From Papilionanthe hookeriana x Papilionanthe teres (lineage: Eukaryota > Streptophyta > Magnoliopsida > Asparagales > Orchidaceae): a stretch of 64,000 bases of DNA. Location of the stretch: positions 116,307,738 through 116,371,737 of the forward strand of contig CM040423.1 in the NCBI GenBank assembly GCA_022702705.1. The letters are read 5' to 3'. The notes under the pieces were generated by a model. That model did not search any database and was not told the DNA's origin. It worked only from the letters and a program-made list of their open reading frames with translations. The position numbers and the translations under genes are program-made. Positions 36,716 to 47,256 of the stretch are shown here, piece after piece. Position 1 is the stretch's first letter; each line of letters starts with the position of its first letter.

Positions 36716-37790
36716 CTACTTCTTCCATAGACATCTTCTTATCCTAAAATTGTTGATCATTGTTAGAGTCCGGTGGATATGATGGTCTATAGTTTGTGTT
36801 CCCCTGATTATTGCAACTTTCATTACAATTTGCATGATTATTTTCCCATTGTTGGTTTCCACCATCAGTAGTATGATTCCAAATAAATTTAGGATGGTTC
36901 TCCCAACATGGGTTGTAAAAGTTAGAATGTGGGTTGTTTATGATAGCTTAAAGAATCATATGATAAGTTAGAATCAATCATATCCCTAGTGAACTTTCCT
37001 CACTTAAAGGAGTAAATTGAGGTTGGTTCATTCCAAATTGGTCCAACTTCCTTGATAGTGCAGCAATCTGAGATGCAAAAATTGAAATCGCATTTGTATC
37101 ATGAACACTAGCTACATCTTTATGATTTACCCTTGCAGAGGGCCATTGAAATTAATTTGTAGCCATTTTTTCAATTAACTCATATGCTTCATCAAATGGT
37201 TTTGACATTAATGATCCACCAGCGGCAGCATCAATAATAGACATAAGGGATCCTACTAACCCATTATAAAAAGTTTGAATGATTAACCAATCAGGCAGAG
37301 CATGATGTGGACACTTTCTTAGGAGTTCCTTAAATCTTTACCAGGCTTCGTTTATTGATTCTCCTTCATATTGACAAAATGAGATAATATCGTTTCTAAG
37401 TTTAGTAGTCCTTGAAGGTGGAAAATACTTAGCTAAGAATTTTTGAGTTAACTCCTCCCAATTTTTAATAGAGCCAGGTGCTAACGAGTATTACCACATT
37501 TTAGCCTTATCCTTTAGTGAGAAAGGAAAAAGCCTTAGTCTAACAGCATCGTCTGACATACCATTATAACGAAATGTAGCATAAAGTTCTAGAAAAGTTG
37601 ATAAGTGTAAATAGGGATCCTTCTAAGGAGTTCTCCCAAACTGGTTGTTCTGCACCAATAGGATAATCTCAGGATTTATTTCAAACGAATCAGCTTCTAC
37701 GACAAAATTTTTTATACTTAAGTGAATTTCATCTGTCATAGGATTTATGTAATCCTTTAATGATGTTTCTTGAAAGTTTTCCATTTCCAT
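36716..37790 (-). pseudogene. AthE gag, N-terminal part, broken
   Basis: From the candidate start MEMENFQ at 37790 through the N-terminal region (DYINPMTDEIHLS), core (FPFSLKDKAKMW, QKFLAKYFPPSRT) and KCPHHALPDW to the QFGMNQPQF segment. At least five stops interrupt it, several at tryptophan, glutamine or glutamate codons where AthF and AthD are open. It is the original partner of 16131-17994, separated by AthF and the duplication. Confidence 0.75.
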
Positions 37791-38126
37791 TTCTAGTTTT
37801 TTGAATCCTTTCTGTATTTTATTTTTTTATTTTTTTCAAACTCGGGATCATAAGGCACAAGTTATGGAGATCCTTTGTTTCACATACTTAACACAACAAA
37901 CAATACATTAACAATTAAATAAATAATAGATGAAATATATTCAACAGAACAAAACATTTTCACGAACACCTTGTTTTTCAAACAAACAGTTTTTATTTTC
38001 ATTTTTCACAACAATTTTTCATATAAAAATACTTTTCACACAAAAATAGTTTTTACGACACTACAGTTTTCCAACTCTAAGCCCAATTACTTCAACTAAA
38101 ATTCTCCTAAAGTTCTTACCGAAGCT

Positions 38127-38144
38127 TCCCCGATAACGGCGCCA
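38127..38144 (-). promoter_or_regulatory. AthE primer-binding site (tRNA-Asp)
   Basis: Minus-strand TGGCGCCGTTATCGGGGA; two adjacent differences from the tRNA-Asp complement. Confidence 0.85.
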
Positions 38145-38150
38145 AAAACT

Positions 38151-39561
38151 TGACCCGACCTACAATTACACAGTAAATTAACTTCCAAAATATGACAAAA
38201 AACTTGACCCAATTTATAAATAGCGGGTAGTGTGCAAAATCTTAAATGATATAAAAATTGGATAAATATTTTACACACTAGGGGTACTACGCAAGTATAC
38301 GTATCGCTTTAAGTAACATAGAGTTTTCTTTAAAAACCCAGTATCGATCCCACGAGAAAGTGAAGTAAGAGGTCTTTAGTAAAATTCTAGTCTAGTACTA
38401 ATAGTTCTTAGTTTGGAATGTCGATTAAAATTGTGTTTTATCTAGCAACTACTCCTAAATGCAAGTGTTAAATGTAAAGATAGTAACTATAACTAAATGC
38501 AAATAATAATTCTAAAGATAACCCTTTTTTGATGAATTGGTTTGGAGAATTTTGAGATACTAAAAACTACTATTCTTATGTAATGAAATGGATAATGTAT
38601 AGGAATGAGATGCATTAAATATTGTATGTGCCAAATAGGAGCAATCCTATTCTTTGCCCTTTGGTCCAAACATAAAGAACATTGACTAATCCTATGTTTG
38701 GTTGCTAAATCTGTGGCTAGGCTGGGAGGATACCGGCTCTCACTTCGGAGCTCCCACGTTCCCCTCGCTTGAGGGCTAACAATCTACACTTCGGCACCTA
38801 AACGATAGAACCGAATTGAGGATTTTAGTCTATCACTCTAAAATATCCAATTCTATGCCCGATTAATATATTTTCCTATTTATTTGCACTCAACTCCCAT
38901 GAACTTCACCATCCATGGAATTTGAATATAATTCCTTTGTTGAGAATTACACCGCCCTTTTGGGTCAATGCAATTACAACGAATTTTAACACTACAAGAA
39001 GCTCTTTTTGTAATGTAAATGAAGTGCAAGTAAAAACCATCACATTTATAATTAAATTCACTTCTAACATGCATAAAAAATCCTAAACATGAATTCTACT
39101 CATTACAAATGAAAAGTAAAATGAAAATAATGACATAATCTTCTCATGTCACTATTTTCAAAGAAGAAGAAAGAGTGAGAGAGATGCGTCACAAAGCATG
39201 AAGAAAACATAACAGAAACTTCATTTAACCAAAGCAAACACTAGGTAATTGTTTAAAAAATTATAAGATAATGAAGAACAATACTTAGCTTTTTCCCCTT
39301 GAAAGAAAGATGAAGATCTCTCCCACAAAGTCTCCCGGCGACCCAGGCAATGCTAGCGAAATCCCTTTCAAATTCTCTCAAAATCTCCTCTCCACTCTCT
39401 ACAAAAGGGGTAAAAATCTACATTTCTACTCCTAATCTAAGAATCCTAAACATTCTCCAAGTTCTTCCTCTTGTTTCCCTCTTTTGTTTCTCCTAAATTC
39501 ACTAATTTTAAAGAGTGTGGACGAATTTCTAAGAGTTCCCTTAAGCACCCCTTCGAAAAAG
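38151..39561 (-). repeat. AthE 5' LTR, truncated
   Basis: Collinear with 12153 to about 13564 of the 3' LTR, then breaks off at GAAAAAGC and continues as AthG LTR sequence. About 550 bp, including the palindrome array and the outer edge, are missing. Confidence 0.85.
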
Positions 39562-40184
39562 CAAAATGAGGCAAAATGTACTTTTTGAACTGGAGTGCTA
39601 AACGGTGCTATCACCAGCGTCGGATCGCGCTAAATTATAGAGAGTTTGGGCTATTTTCCAGAAAATTGCGCCGGACAACGCCCTATCCTACGCCGGACCG
39701 CGCCCGATCATGATTCAAACCAGATTGAGTGTATTTGGCTGAATTTTGGAGGGGTGCTCGAGGAAACTCTTTTGAAAGTCAGTTTTAGTCAAATTTAAAC
39801 TATTTTAGAGCCAAATATTGAAGGGGAGAGAGTCTATTGAGAGTCGAGTGAAGGGAGAGTATGTCTTTTCATTGTTTTAGTGTAGAGAGTCCATTAGAGA
39901 GAATCTAGGGTTTGTGTGTGTTCTCTTCTAAGGAGTGTAGGAGGAAAGGAAAAGTGAGAGATTTCTTCTTTCTTACTTATCTAAAGAAAGAATTATGTGT
40001 TGTTGTGAAGAAAGAAGAGGATTCGAAGGAATTCTTTGAGATTCACTTGTGGAGGAATTTGAGATAAGTTGTATTTTCTTTACTCTGTTTGTATGACATT
40101 CTTATATATATAAAATCCATCTTTTTTTATCTTTTTCTCATGAGTCTTGAGTAAATTTCTTTGTCTTCCTCCTTTTCATGTGAT
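39562..40184 (+). repeat. AthG 5' LTR, first part
   Basis: Matches 63462-64000 (3' LTR) from GCAAAATG onward, including GGAGGGGTGCTCGAGGAAACTC. It ends at gtgat, the BIG3 target duplication, and continues at 59721. Confidence 0.85.
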
Positions 40185-40188
40185 TGTT

Positions 40189-40227
40189 GACCTCATTTTT
40201 GATGAGGTCTTCTCTCTCTCTCTCTCT
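40189..40227 (+). other. Terminal hairpin and TC run of BIG3
   Basis: Perfect 8-bp stem GACCTCAT (40189-40196) and ATGAGGTC (40202-40209) four bases inside the element end, identical in BIG2 (31418-31438). It is followed by a short (TC)n run (about 40209-40227). Confidence 0.65.
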
Positions 40228-42557
40228 CCTGAGTACTTAGGATCTAGCCTTAGGCTTTCCCTTTGACTATCTTAGAGGATTAGAGATGACACCCACCATT
40301 TAGAAATTCAAACACCTCTTAACTCCCTTTAAACCCCACATGCTTGATTGTAAACCCCTAAGCCACTTGGAAGGTTAAGATCAAATGTGGAGGTTTAAAT
40401 GATGAGTTCCCTATAAGACTCTTTGGCCTTAGGACTACCCTGGGTGGCCTGGTCTGGTGAGGGTTGACTTGCACACACATTACACTTTCACACAAATTCC
40501 AAGTTCAAAAACTACACCTACACCCAATTTGACTTCTTCACTCATGTAGGTAATCCATATGGATGGTCCTCAACCCCTAGGCCCTTGGCTAAGAGGGTTA
40601 GGAACAACATAGTAAATGCCTCAAATGAGTCCTCTCATGGCTCTTATGAGCTTTATATGGCTTTATGGCTAAAAAAATGATCCCATTTCACTTACATTTG
40701 ATCAATTTTCATTTTTCCAAAATTTCAATTTTTGGCCCCGGGGACCCTACACCCACCAACCTACCAAGTACCCTTGAAACCACCCAAAATTTGCAAAATC
40801 ACCTAAATTACCAAAAATTCCTCAAAACCAATCCTAAACATTTCCCACCATTCAAATTGATCATCCTTGGTCAAATATACAAAAAATTCTAGAAATAACC
40901 CCCAATACCCTCCAAATACCCAAAATGTCCTTTTTAACAAAAAAATCCAAAAATTCTAAAAATTCAGAAAATTCCTAGAAAATTCCAAAAAATTCCAAAT
41001 ATTTCCAATTTCATTTTGTTCAACTAAACAATAAGCCAATTTTGTCAATTTAGCCCAATTTTACCAAAAACCCCAATTTGACCCATTTTTAACCCAAGTG
41101 AACCCAATGTCAATTCAAACCACTCCAACTAACCTCAATGTTGATCCAATTCAATTCTAAACTTCAATTCCATATCCATAATATCAATTTAGACCAAATC
41201 CAAGCCCAATTTGATGAAAATTTGGATCCAATTTCAATTTGAAGCCTAAGGCCCAATTTTGGCCCATAACCTAAACTTAGCCCAAACCAACCCAATTCAA
41301 CTCCAATTAGCCCCAAATCTTTTCCTAAACCTTCCTAACATCCCTAAAAACAAAACACTAACTTGATTTGCCCCAAATTTGAACCTAAACTCCACCCAAA
41401 CCTAACCCAAACTAAAAATCCCCAATTTTGGCCTAAACCCACCATGAACCCAAATGGGCCCAAATCCCAAAATCAAAGCCCAACCAAAGTTGAAAACTCT
41501 TTCTAACACTCCCATAAACATTTCTCAACATTATTTTTATATTAAATCTAACATTAGCCCAACCTTAGCCAACGTTAGCCCAATTTGACCCATTTTGGCC
41601 CCTTTACCACAAAAGTCCCAAATCAAACTCAATTCAACTCCAAATCACCTCAAATTTGTTTCAAATCACTCATGACACATCCCTAAACTAATCCCAACAT
41701 TTGTTTGGCCCAATCCTTCACAAAATTTCTATCCACCAATTTTTTTTTCAAACCTAAAGGCCCACTTTCTTAAACCCTTCTAAAAGCCCATTTTCACCAA
41801 ATCCGAAAGCCCAAAAATCCATTCCGAAGCCTACATGACACTTTCACCTCATCGTCCCTTTGATTTAAATCACTCCCTAAGTTTCAAGTTCATCATTAAA
41901 CTTTTCTAAACTAAGCCATGTGCCAAATTACCCCTAAATATCCAAAATCCTTAAAACCCATTTCCATGAAATTGACTAACCTTTCCCAAGCCATGAGCAA
42001 GCCAAATGAAGCCATTCACAAGCCATATGAAGCCATGAGAGCTTTGACTTGTCATCAATCCATTTATGGCAAGAGAGGGCAGCTCTTTCCTAACATATGA
42101 TTAAACATTTTAACCTTACCCATGCTTCAACTAAACCCAAAATTAATCTAAATAAGCTTGGATTGAGACTTCTCCACTCAAATCCAGCTGACTCACCTGA
42201 CTCCCCACAGCACCCAAAGTCCCTCGGTGGGTGCACCTAGCCCAAAAGCATGGTTTGACCAAACCAAACCTAAAATGACCCTTCCCTCTTACCACTTAAA
42301 TCAAACTCCTTTACACATATCAAGCCTCAATTGACTGCACCAAACCCGGCCTCGACTCCCCGAGTCGGATGGTGACTCGACTACGGCCGGCCAGCCACCG
42401 AGCCGCCGGAAAACACCATGGCCGAGGAGCTTGGAATGAGCCAAATTTCAATTCTCACCGCCGAGCTGCCCCACTTTAATTGGCCACCACGGCTCTTCAT
42501 CTCCTCCCATAGTGCGCGATCCCGGCCATCGATCGCCCCCGGAAGCCACGGCCATGG

Positions 42558-42567
42558 CTATTTAAAC
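42558..42567 (+). promoter_or_regulatory. BIG3 TATA box
   Basis: CTATTTAAAC followed by a C-rich stretch, in the same context as in BIG2. Confidence 0.5.
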
Positions 42568-42972
42568 CAACCACCCCCTCTCGGCCAAAATGTTGGCTGA
42601 AATCAACCTTCATAGAATCCCTCAAAACTCCTCACATAGCTTCTCCTAGCCAAGAGCTATCCATCCCCACTGTTCTCCTGCCCTAAATCCCATTGATTAG
42701 GTCAATTTTGGAGCTCAATTCTCAGGACAGAACAGGACATCTCTCAAACCTCCACCAAAATCAAATTAAACTCACCCACACCTGCACAGGACCAAGAGAA
42801 GGAGTTCCCCAGTGAAAGCCTCCTCTCCAGGCCACCCAATTGCTCTAGCCTCCAAAGTCTGAAATCGGGTCTGGTCACTTTCATACATAGACCTTTCACC
42901 AGGGCCAGATGCTTCATCCTTAGGCTCTTCTAGCTCCAACGAACGTGCCGAGCACATTCAGTTGAGGCCTAA

Positions 42973-43845
42973 TGAACCACTTTTTAATATGTTTGCAATT
43001 TATGTTTATAGCAACGACACCAAAAACTTGATTTCGTTTTAATATATATATTTAATTATATGATTGAATGTTTAATGTGGATTCTACGCAAGTATACGTA
43101 TCGTATCGAAGTAATACGGGGCTCTAGTGGAGTCCTGGTTATCGATCCCACGGGGAAGTTTTTAACAGAATTGTTATCAGCTAAATTTAAAGGAATTATT
43201 TACTAACATAGTAGACAGAAATTTAAAGTAACTAAAACAAACTAAAGTAAACTAATGCTTGAAATAAACTTGATTTAAATAATTCAGAAAAAGTATCCTT
43301 CTCCTTCTAGTACAACAAACTAAATAGCACTTAATTAAACTAATAAACTCACTAAACACACTCAGACACACTAAAAAAGGCACACATAAGACTCAAGAGA
43401 CACACTAAAACACTAGAATTCAGCCTGAATTTATAGAGGTAGGAAAAGGTTCAAGGGGTGCTTAAACATCTCTTCAAAAAGTGTCCAGGTTCAAAGTATT
43501 TGCATTTTGAACTATCTCACCGTCGGCGGGAAACGATCTTGCCGTCGGTGGTGCTTTTAGAAGGTCTTCAAACCGCGCGATCTCGCCGTCGGCGGGCTCG
43601 GGCTCGCTGTCGGCGAGGTAGTTATAAATTCTTCAGAAATTCTCTTTAGTAATCTCGCCGTCGGCGACTTAGTTCAATTTGCATGAATTTCTTCCTTTTT
43701 TATCAAAATTCGCTCCATTTCATGCTTTTTGCTTCCATCACTTATAAATCTTAATTCCTGCAGTAAAATAAAGAAAATACCTTTCTTTAAAGTGCAATTT
43801 CATCAAAAATAGATATGAATTTCTTAATGAATTTTTACGTGATCA
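42973..43845 (-). repeat. AthC 3' LTR
   Basis: TGAACCAC... to ...GTGATCA, 873 bp. It contains a PBS relic (43011-43031), the shared LTR block (43085-43155), a TATA region (about 43430) and palindromes CTCGCCGTCGGCG at 43510-43666. Confidence 0.9.
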
Positions 43846-43885
43846 AAATCCCCCAAACTTAATTATTACTTGTCCTCGAAGTAAT
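43846..43885 (-). promoter_or_regulatory. AthC polypurine tract and hairpin
   Basis: Minus-strand AAGTTTGGGGGATTT beside the LTR. The adjoining hairpin has stem ATTACTT/AAGTAAT (43865-43871 and 43879-43885), whose outer pair is A-T where AthE and AthF have G-C. Confidence 0.8.
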
Positions 43886-45259
43886 TTTAATACTAAATAA
43901 AAATAATGATTTCCATAATAGAATTTTTCAATTCGGATATACTATGAATTAAATTTAAATAATTTTATAGTAAAGTTGAATAGAAATATTTCTCAGTAAT
44001 TAAATTAACTTTATAGATATAAGATTATTTAGTTATTAGATTTAAGATTTCTAGTTTTCTATTTATTTCAGGAATGACTATATTTAAAAGAGTAAATTAC
44101 TTAAGATATTTAGATGATAGGAAGTTCGAAAACACTATTTTGTAAAATACTAATCTATATATATACGTTTAGAAATATAATTAAGTTTTACCTTTTTGGT
44201 TGAATCCATTGAAGCCAATTTTTGATAAGGCATCTCCTCAAGCTTTTCCTCACTTATATTTTTCTTTTTCTTTCTTTCTTTCTTTTTTTTTCTTTTTGGA
44301 TTGATTTTCAATCCTTTTTCTTCTTTTTATTTTTCAAGGGAGGATTACTGTATCTGGATGGCCTGTTAATAATTTTGAACTTCAATTTCTCTTCCTAATT
44401 TTGAAACTTAAAATATTTCCTTGTTTATATATATTTCATAGCCTTTAATTCATTGAGTTTCTATCCTTTCTTTTTCACTTAAATACATAAGAAATTTCAA
44501 TTTTTAGAATATAGTTTTCCTTACTTTAAATAGTTTACTATATTCTTATTCCTTTTAACTAAATATCTTATTCTATTAATTAATTGAATTACTAGAAATA
44601 TTTTATTTAACTTTATATAATAATTAAATAAAGTAATTCATGTTTATTGAATTGAAAAACTACTATAAAGAATCATTTAATAATAATTTTGAAAATAGAA
44701 ATTGAGAACAATTTTAATAATTAAATTTGTATTTTTACCTTCCCTCAAACTTAAATTTTTCTATCTATAATAAATAATGAAAAAAAGGGAAAGTATATAG
44801 TAAAATTCATCATACCTTTGAGCTTTAGGTATTTCTTTTCTTTATAATTTTTGCAGGCTTTTTATTACTTACAGAACCTGTACTGTTAGTATTCTTCCAC
44901 ACATATATAATATTTAAAAGAAATGCTGGGGTAAAAATTTTTTAAAATAAGTATCAAACATAACAATTGAAAACTTAATCTATTACTACATATACAATCA
45001 ACTAATCTATTTTGAAACATATTAAAACACCCTAAACAATGTTAACATTCATAACTTATAAAAACTTAAACTAACATCCTATATATATAAAAATTTGCAA
45101 ACTAATTTAACACACATAAGAAATCTAATATCACAGCTCAAGCAAACAAACAAACATACCAAGTCCATAATCCACAGAAAGTATTGACATATTACACACA
45201 GAATAATAAAGTTTTCAAGATAACAATTCTAAACAAACTAAATAAACTAAACAAAAGCT
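43886..45259 (-). other. AthC 3' noncoding region
   Basis: No credible ORF. Contains the conserved block (44210-44255) and plus-strand pyrimidine tract (about 44260-44340) found in the other elements. Confidence 0.7.
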
Positions 45260-46434
45260 CTAATCTTCTGCATTAAAATCCCAAGCTATATCATCTCCCT
45301 GATCTCCAGGCTGAGAAGGCTGGTACTGTAAATAACGGGGGCACTCAGGAAAGACAACATCTAAATCACCACTCCTATAGCTACATTTAGCTTCGTAGTA
45401 GGCAAATTCATATTCTGAATGACGCTAGAGATATTCACTATCGTAATCATGTCTCCTTTCCAAACCATCAATTCTGTGATCCAAATGATCAAATCTTCTC
45501 TCCATAGTCTCTCCAAACTGCTCAAAACTTCTTCTACTCAAAGTTAAATCATTCATCAGATCTTGAAGGGTAGGGGTGGTAGGCTGAGGAGGATCATAAG
45601 CGTAGAGGGGATATCTCTACTTGATGAAGGCATGTAACTCCTCGTTCCTGATCTCCATCCCTCATGAGATTCATAAGTCTTAATATTAGTGGGAGTGATA
45701 GGTTTCATGGGCTCTATCCATTCCTCATCTTCTCTTGCCTCAACTCTAGAGAGTTGGCAGAGTGCTGAAATCGAACCGGGATGTCCCAATCCTCCTCCAC
45801 TCTCACTTCGAGCAGTGGCTAAGATATTTCTATAAATAATGTTACCTATGTTGATGCTCCTATTGTTTTGAATACAAAAATTTAGAATTGCTCGATCTCT
45901 TGTTACCTCACTATGGTGATAAGTGGGTAACAATGTAGAGCAAATAAAATAATGCCAGGCTTTAGAGATTGCATTTAACATAGAGAGAGGGAAATTTACC
46001 CTGTCCCGCTGCTTGATCTTCCAAACTCCTTTCCGGTCAGTGAGAAAGTCTATAACTTCTTCTAGAGGTCCTTCCGCAGTACCGAAAGTATCATACTCGC
46101 TAGTATGCAGATCACAAACTTCATAGAACAAGTTTATTCTTACAGCGCTGAATTCAACCATAAATCCTTGTACCTTTACTGATGCATCCTTAATTGCCGT
46201 CAAATTTGCATAGAATTCTTTTACTACTTGCACAACTGCTCTATATGAAACATAACAAAAGTTTTCCCATCCTCGTTCCTTTATAACTCGCTCCACTTCT
46301 CCTCTTGGATTCTTGAAAACTCGATCCGCAATGCACTTCCTTCCTTGAATATTTTCAAAATATCGATTTTGCGCTCGTGCATTGATGAATCGGTCAGTGT
46401 CGTAATCCACTCTTCGTTTTTGTCGAGGAGCCAT
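45260..46434 (-). pseudogene. AthC ORF-A: plant transposon-type protein in env position
   Basis: About 390 codons from MAPRQKRR (46434). An open 292-codon stretch ends at 45556. A one-base shift near 45610 and one TAG (CAG-type) interrupt the remainder, which ends with DFNAED at 45260. The N-terminal region (DRFINARAQ..., VIKERGW, VVKEFYANL) matches the pattern I associate with the Pfam-type 'putative plant transposon protein' domain. The middle has LLPTYHH and GGLGHPGSI. The C-terminus has a charged, coiled-coil-like segment (FEQFGETMERRFDHLDHRI). There is no signal peptide or membrane helix, so an envelope role is unlikely. Function unknown. It is a paralogue of ORF-B and has its own upstream palindrome array. 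Confidence 0.7.
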
Positions 46435-46499
46435 TCGATCGTTATATAAAAATCACAAAAAATTCTAACTAAACTTCCAAATATTAATAAGATGGCTTC

Positions 46500-46645
46500 C
46501 TACAACATCTAAACTCGATTTAAATCAATCTCCATGGATTTCTTCCAAGTAATTTCTCCACATTTTGAATTTTTTCAAAATTTCCCAATGTAGAATAAAT
46601 CCATGGTGAAAATAAAAAATTTTTGCATAGGAGTGAAGCTCTTAC
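46500..46645 (-). other. Possible 5'-UTR intron of ORF-A
   Basis: Minus-strand donor CTCG|GTAAGAG at 46645 and acceptor TTGTAG|GAA at 46500 bracket 146 AT-rich bases upstream of the ORF-A start. Weak evidence based only on consensus sites. Confidence 0.2.
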
Positions 46646-46762
46646 CGAGAGAAGATGAAATCCGGTGTCAAAAAGTCTTGAAATCACTTCAAATCCGAGA
46701 TCTCTCAAGCCCTAGATCGGTTTTTTCAAAAATTTGAGGAAAGGGATGATGAATAGTGTCGG

Positions 46763-46901
46763 TTGACCGGTCAAATATAGGTCTTTTCGCGATCTCGCTG
46801 TCGGTGAGCTAATTAATTTGATAAGGCAAAAGTTTCAGGAAAAATCTGCCATCGGCGAGATCGGTCTCGCTGTCGGTGAGATAATTCTCGCCGTCGGCGA
46901 G
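46763..46901 (-). promoter_or_regulatory. Putative internal promoter upstream of ORF-A
   Basis: Four palindromic words of the type CTCGCCGACGGCGAG at 46794-46808, 46846-46859, 46866-46880 and 46887-46901, in otherwise AT-rich DNA. They are followed in sense direction by a TATA-like CCTATATTT (about 46773-46781) and the inverted W-box pair TTGACCGGTCAA (46763-46774). The exact copy (46887-46901) contains GCCGAC, the DRE/CRT core; the variants are close to it. ORF-A starts about 330-470 bp downstream. The arrangement mirrors the LTR promoter. Confidence 0.4.
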
Positions 46902-47256
46902 ATCCCAAAATTTTTAAATTTTTGAAATTCGTCAATCATTTTTAACCTCAATTTGCCTTTAATTAATCTTCCGATCACTTAATTTAATAATAGTATGAAG
47001 ATTAGATACTAAAACTCACAAAAAGTTCACACAACATAAACAATATAACTTTATATATGAAATTCATGAAACTTACAAACTTCAAACTAACAACTTAACA
47101 TATACTTAACTTAAATGTTCAAATCCATAATACTCAACATCGCAATCCACACAACACTCTAAATGTTGAGACATAATAATTACATAAAATCTCATCAAAT
47201 CTGAGATGATCAAATCAAAGTTCGACTCATAATAAATCCTAAATCTAAATTAACAC

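Larger units (their letters stand above)
32986..37201. repeat. 2108-bp tandem duplication across the AthF/AthE junction
   Basis: Unit 1 is 32986-35093 and unit 2 is 35094-37201. Both hold the rest of the AthF 5' LTR, the caata site and about 490 bp of AthE gag. The offset is constant at 2108 (LTR end 34602 and 36710; a 66-codon chance ORF at 33904 and 36012 is identical). Only scattered small differences are visible. The break reads catcaaat-tatc-taattctaaag, little or no homology at the join. It must postdate the AthF insertion. An assembly artefact is possible, though the internal differences argue against exact re-use of reads. Confidence 0.85.
12153..39561 (-). mobile_element. AthE: non-autonomous Athila-like element, outer
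   Basis: Minus-strand element with 3' LTR (12153-14117), PPT, 3' noncoding region, gag-protease-extra-domain frame, PBS (38127-38144) and truncated 5' LTR (38151-39561). It is split within gag by AthF: gag sequence stops at ...gcaata (17994) and resumes at 34608. RT, RNase H and integrase are absent: after the protease linker the frame runs straight into the block that in AthC lies just after pol. The right LTR lacks about 550 bp and joins AthG LTR sequence at about 39561. The left flank (gagtc) has no partner for a target-duplication check. Confidence 0.85.

Noticed and set aside
40660..42130. Telomere-like or satellite DNA (CCCAA-rich words)
   Set aside because: The words are irregular, with no fixed period; it is low-complexity A/C-rich sequence inside BIG3, present in reverse in BIG2.
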